Position numbers and translations under genes: made by a program. This document shows, piece after piece, positions 5,488 to 6,151 of a stretch of DNA of 6,151 nucleotides. The notes beneath the pieces were generated by a model. It searched no databases. It had not been told where the DNA came from and saw nothing but the letters and a program-made list of their open reading frames with translations. Numbering within the stretch: position 1 is the stretch's first letter; every line of letters starts with the position of its first letter. Source of the DNA: Bacteroidota bacterium (GTDB lineage Bacteria; Bacteroidota; Bacteroidia; Chitinophagales; Chitinophagaceae); the NCBI GenBank assembly GCA_023433755.1, contig JAEYUA010000034.1, positions 1-6,151 on the forward strand. Reading direction: 5' to 3'.

Positions 5488-5970
5488 ATGAAACTGTTAT
5501 TCCTGATTTTCCTATCATTCGGATTGATTACCGCATCCGCCCAGCAAGGTGTTGAAGCTCCTGTTGCTGAAGCTGGCAATGATGGTTATGCTTGGGCAGG
5601 ACAAAGAAGTTTTGATAAAGAGAAAAGCTATATCGTCTTCAGGTTGTGGAATGAAAAATCGCCGCTTACCGATGAAGAACAAAAAGAACTGGAACTTTTA
5701 TCCAGGCAGCTTTCCAAAAAGAATGTTACCCTGGTAAATGCTTCATTCCGGAATCAGCAGGACCTGGTAGCACTTTTCAAAACATACGGGATCGATGTAG
5801 AGGCAAATGTAGACAAGGGCATCAAACTAGAAACGGCCCAATCGAATTACAGCATCAGCGCCGGCACAGGATTTTTCATATTTGAAGAAAAGAAACCCGT
5901 ATCGGTTTGCAGCGGTTTGAAATGTATTGAAAGCATCAAAAAATATTTTCTCCTTATTGCGAAGGCCTGA
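5488..5970 (+). CDS. Secreted protein of unknown function, possibly thioredoxin-fold-like
   Basis: The 160-residue product begins with a clear signal peptide (MKLLFLIFLSFGLITASA, likely cut before Gln19), so it should be periplasmic or exported. There is no cysteine at the cleavage site, so it is not a lipoprotein. The mature part has a strand-like YIVFRLWN (48-55), an acidic/basic helix (62-77), VTLVNASF (80-87), a helix QDLVALFKTYGI (91-102) and GTGFFIFEEKKPVSVCSGLKC (126-146), then a terminal helix. This order recalls a thioredoxin-type fold, but the usual CXXC after the first strand is absent. The only two cysteines are Cys141 and Cys146, late in the protein. I started it at 5488, not at the in-frame ATG 5458, because the later start places the hydrophobic core correctly for a signal peptide. 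TTGG (5442-5445) and TATTTCGG (5466-5473) are weak promoter candidates. It is divergent from the oxidoreductase gene. Confidence 0.8.
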   Translation: MKLLFLIFLSFGLITASAQQGVEAPVAEAGNDGYAWAGQRSFDKEKSYIVFRLWNEKSPLTDEEQKELELLSRQLSKKNVTLVNASFRNQQDLVALFKTYGIDVEANVDKGIKLETAQSNYSISAGTGFFIFEEKKPVSVCSGLKCIESIKKYFLLIAKA

Positions 5971-5991
5971 GGATTCAAATGCCGGATGAGG

Positions 5992-6021
5992 TTGCAAATA
6001 GTAATGACCTGGATTATCTTG
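5992..6021 (+). promoter_or_regulatory. Possible promoter of the last gene
   Basis: TTG (5992-5994) and TATCTTG (6015-6021), 20 bases apart, approximate the Bacteroidota -33/-7 pair. The second box is one T short of TAnnTTTG. The implied leader before ATG 6038 is about ten bases. The 67-base gap after the preceding stop would also allow read-through from the secreted-protein gene. Confidence 0.28.
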
Positions 6022-6037
6022 ACCCCAAAAATTACTC

Positions 6038-6151
6038 ATGCAGCCTTTAGAACTTCGTATCCTTCAGCTTGAAAAACAAACCCGTTTTTACCGTCTTACC
6101 TTTATGATTCTTTTGCTGTTGGCGGCAGCAGGATTGTTTATGTCGTTCAAC
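6038..6151 (+). CDS. N-terminus of a small membrane-anchored protein (cut by window edge)
   Basis: Thirty-eight codons are open to the edge. The product starts with a short amphipathic, coiled-coil-like stretch (LELRILQLEKQTRFYRL, 4-20) followed by a hydrophobic segment of about 16 residues (FMILLLLAAAGLFMSF, 22-37), which looks like a membrane anchor or uncleaved signal anchor. The layout resembles Bacteroidota proteins with a cytosolic coiled coil at the N-terminus and an exported body, but no family can be named from this fragment. The start at 6038 is supported by the composition change there and by a weak promoter-like pair upstream. It runs in the same direction as the secreted-protein gene, 67 bases downstream. 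Confidence 0.6.
   Translation, partial: MQPLELRILQLEKQTRFYRLTFMILLLLAAAGLFMSFN

Overview
The window looks like chromosomal DNA of a Bacteroidota bacterium, most likely of the Chitinophagaceae type. The reasons are moderate GC content, absence of Shine-Dalgarno sequences before the genes, promoter-like boxes of the Bacteroidota form TAnnTTTG close to start codons, and protein types common in that group: a long-form branched-chain aminotransferase, a MocR regulator, a cytosolic PAS histidine kinase, a receiver-only response regulator and a GFOR-like oxidoreductase. This assignment is inference from sequence style, not a database match.

Layout. 1-520 (minus) is the N-terminal half of a branched-chain amino acid aminotransferase, cut by the window edge. 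It is divergent from a MocR/GntR-type regulator (642-2075, plus) across a 121-base shared control region. Next come, all on plus, a soluble PAS/HisKA_3/HATPase histidine kinase (2193-3248), a small uncharacterised protein (3359-3640), a 263-base intergenic region packed with 7-base tandem repeats, and a receiver-only response regulator (3904-4353). A Gfo/Idh/MocA-family oxidoreductase (4350-5354, minus) converges on the response regulator so tightly that their stop codons overlap. Divergent from it is a secreted 160-residue protein (5488-5970, plus), followed by the start of a membrane-anchored small protein that runs off the right edge (6038-6151, plus).

How the genes may work together. The aminotransferase/MocR pair suggests local control of branched-chain amino acid metabolism by a PLP-sensing regulator. 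The kinase and the receiver protein form a loose signalling neighbourhood, but their gaps (110 and 263 bases) and the lack of a DNA-binding output argue against a classic two-component operon. The remaining genes look like ordinary metabolic and envelope genes.

The most unusual signal is at 3661-3838: three families of heptamer tandem repeats (AATCGTG, CCGACTA, CCATTCA). The first is interrupted by a 44-base hairpin module, and the first and third are near-complementary to each other. No CRISPR array, insertion sequence, tRNA or rRNA gene was seen. No stretch longer than 300 bases lacks a gene.
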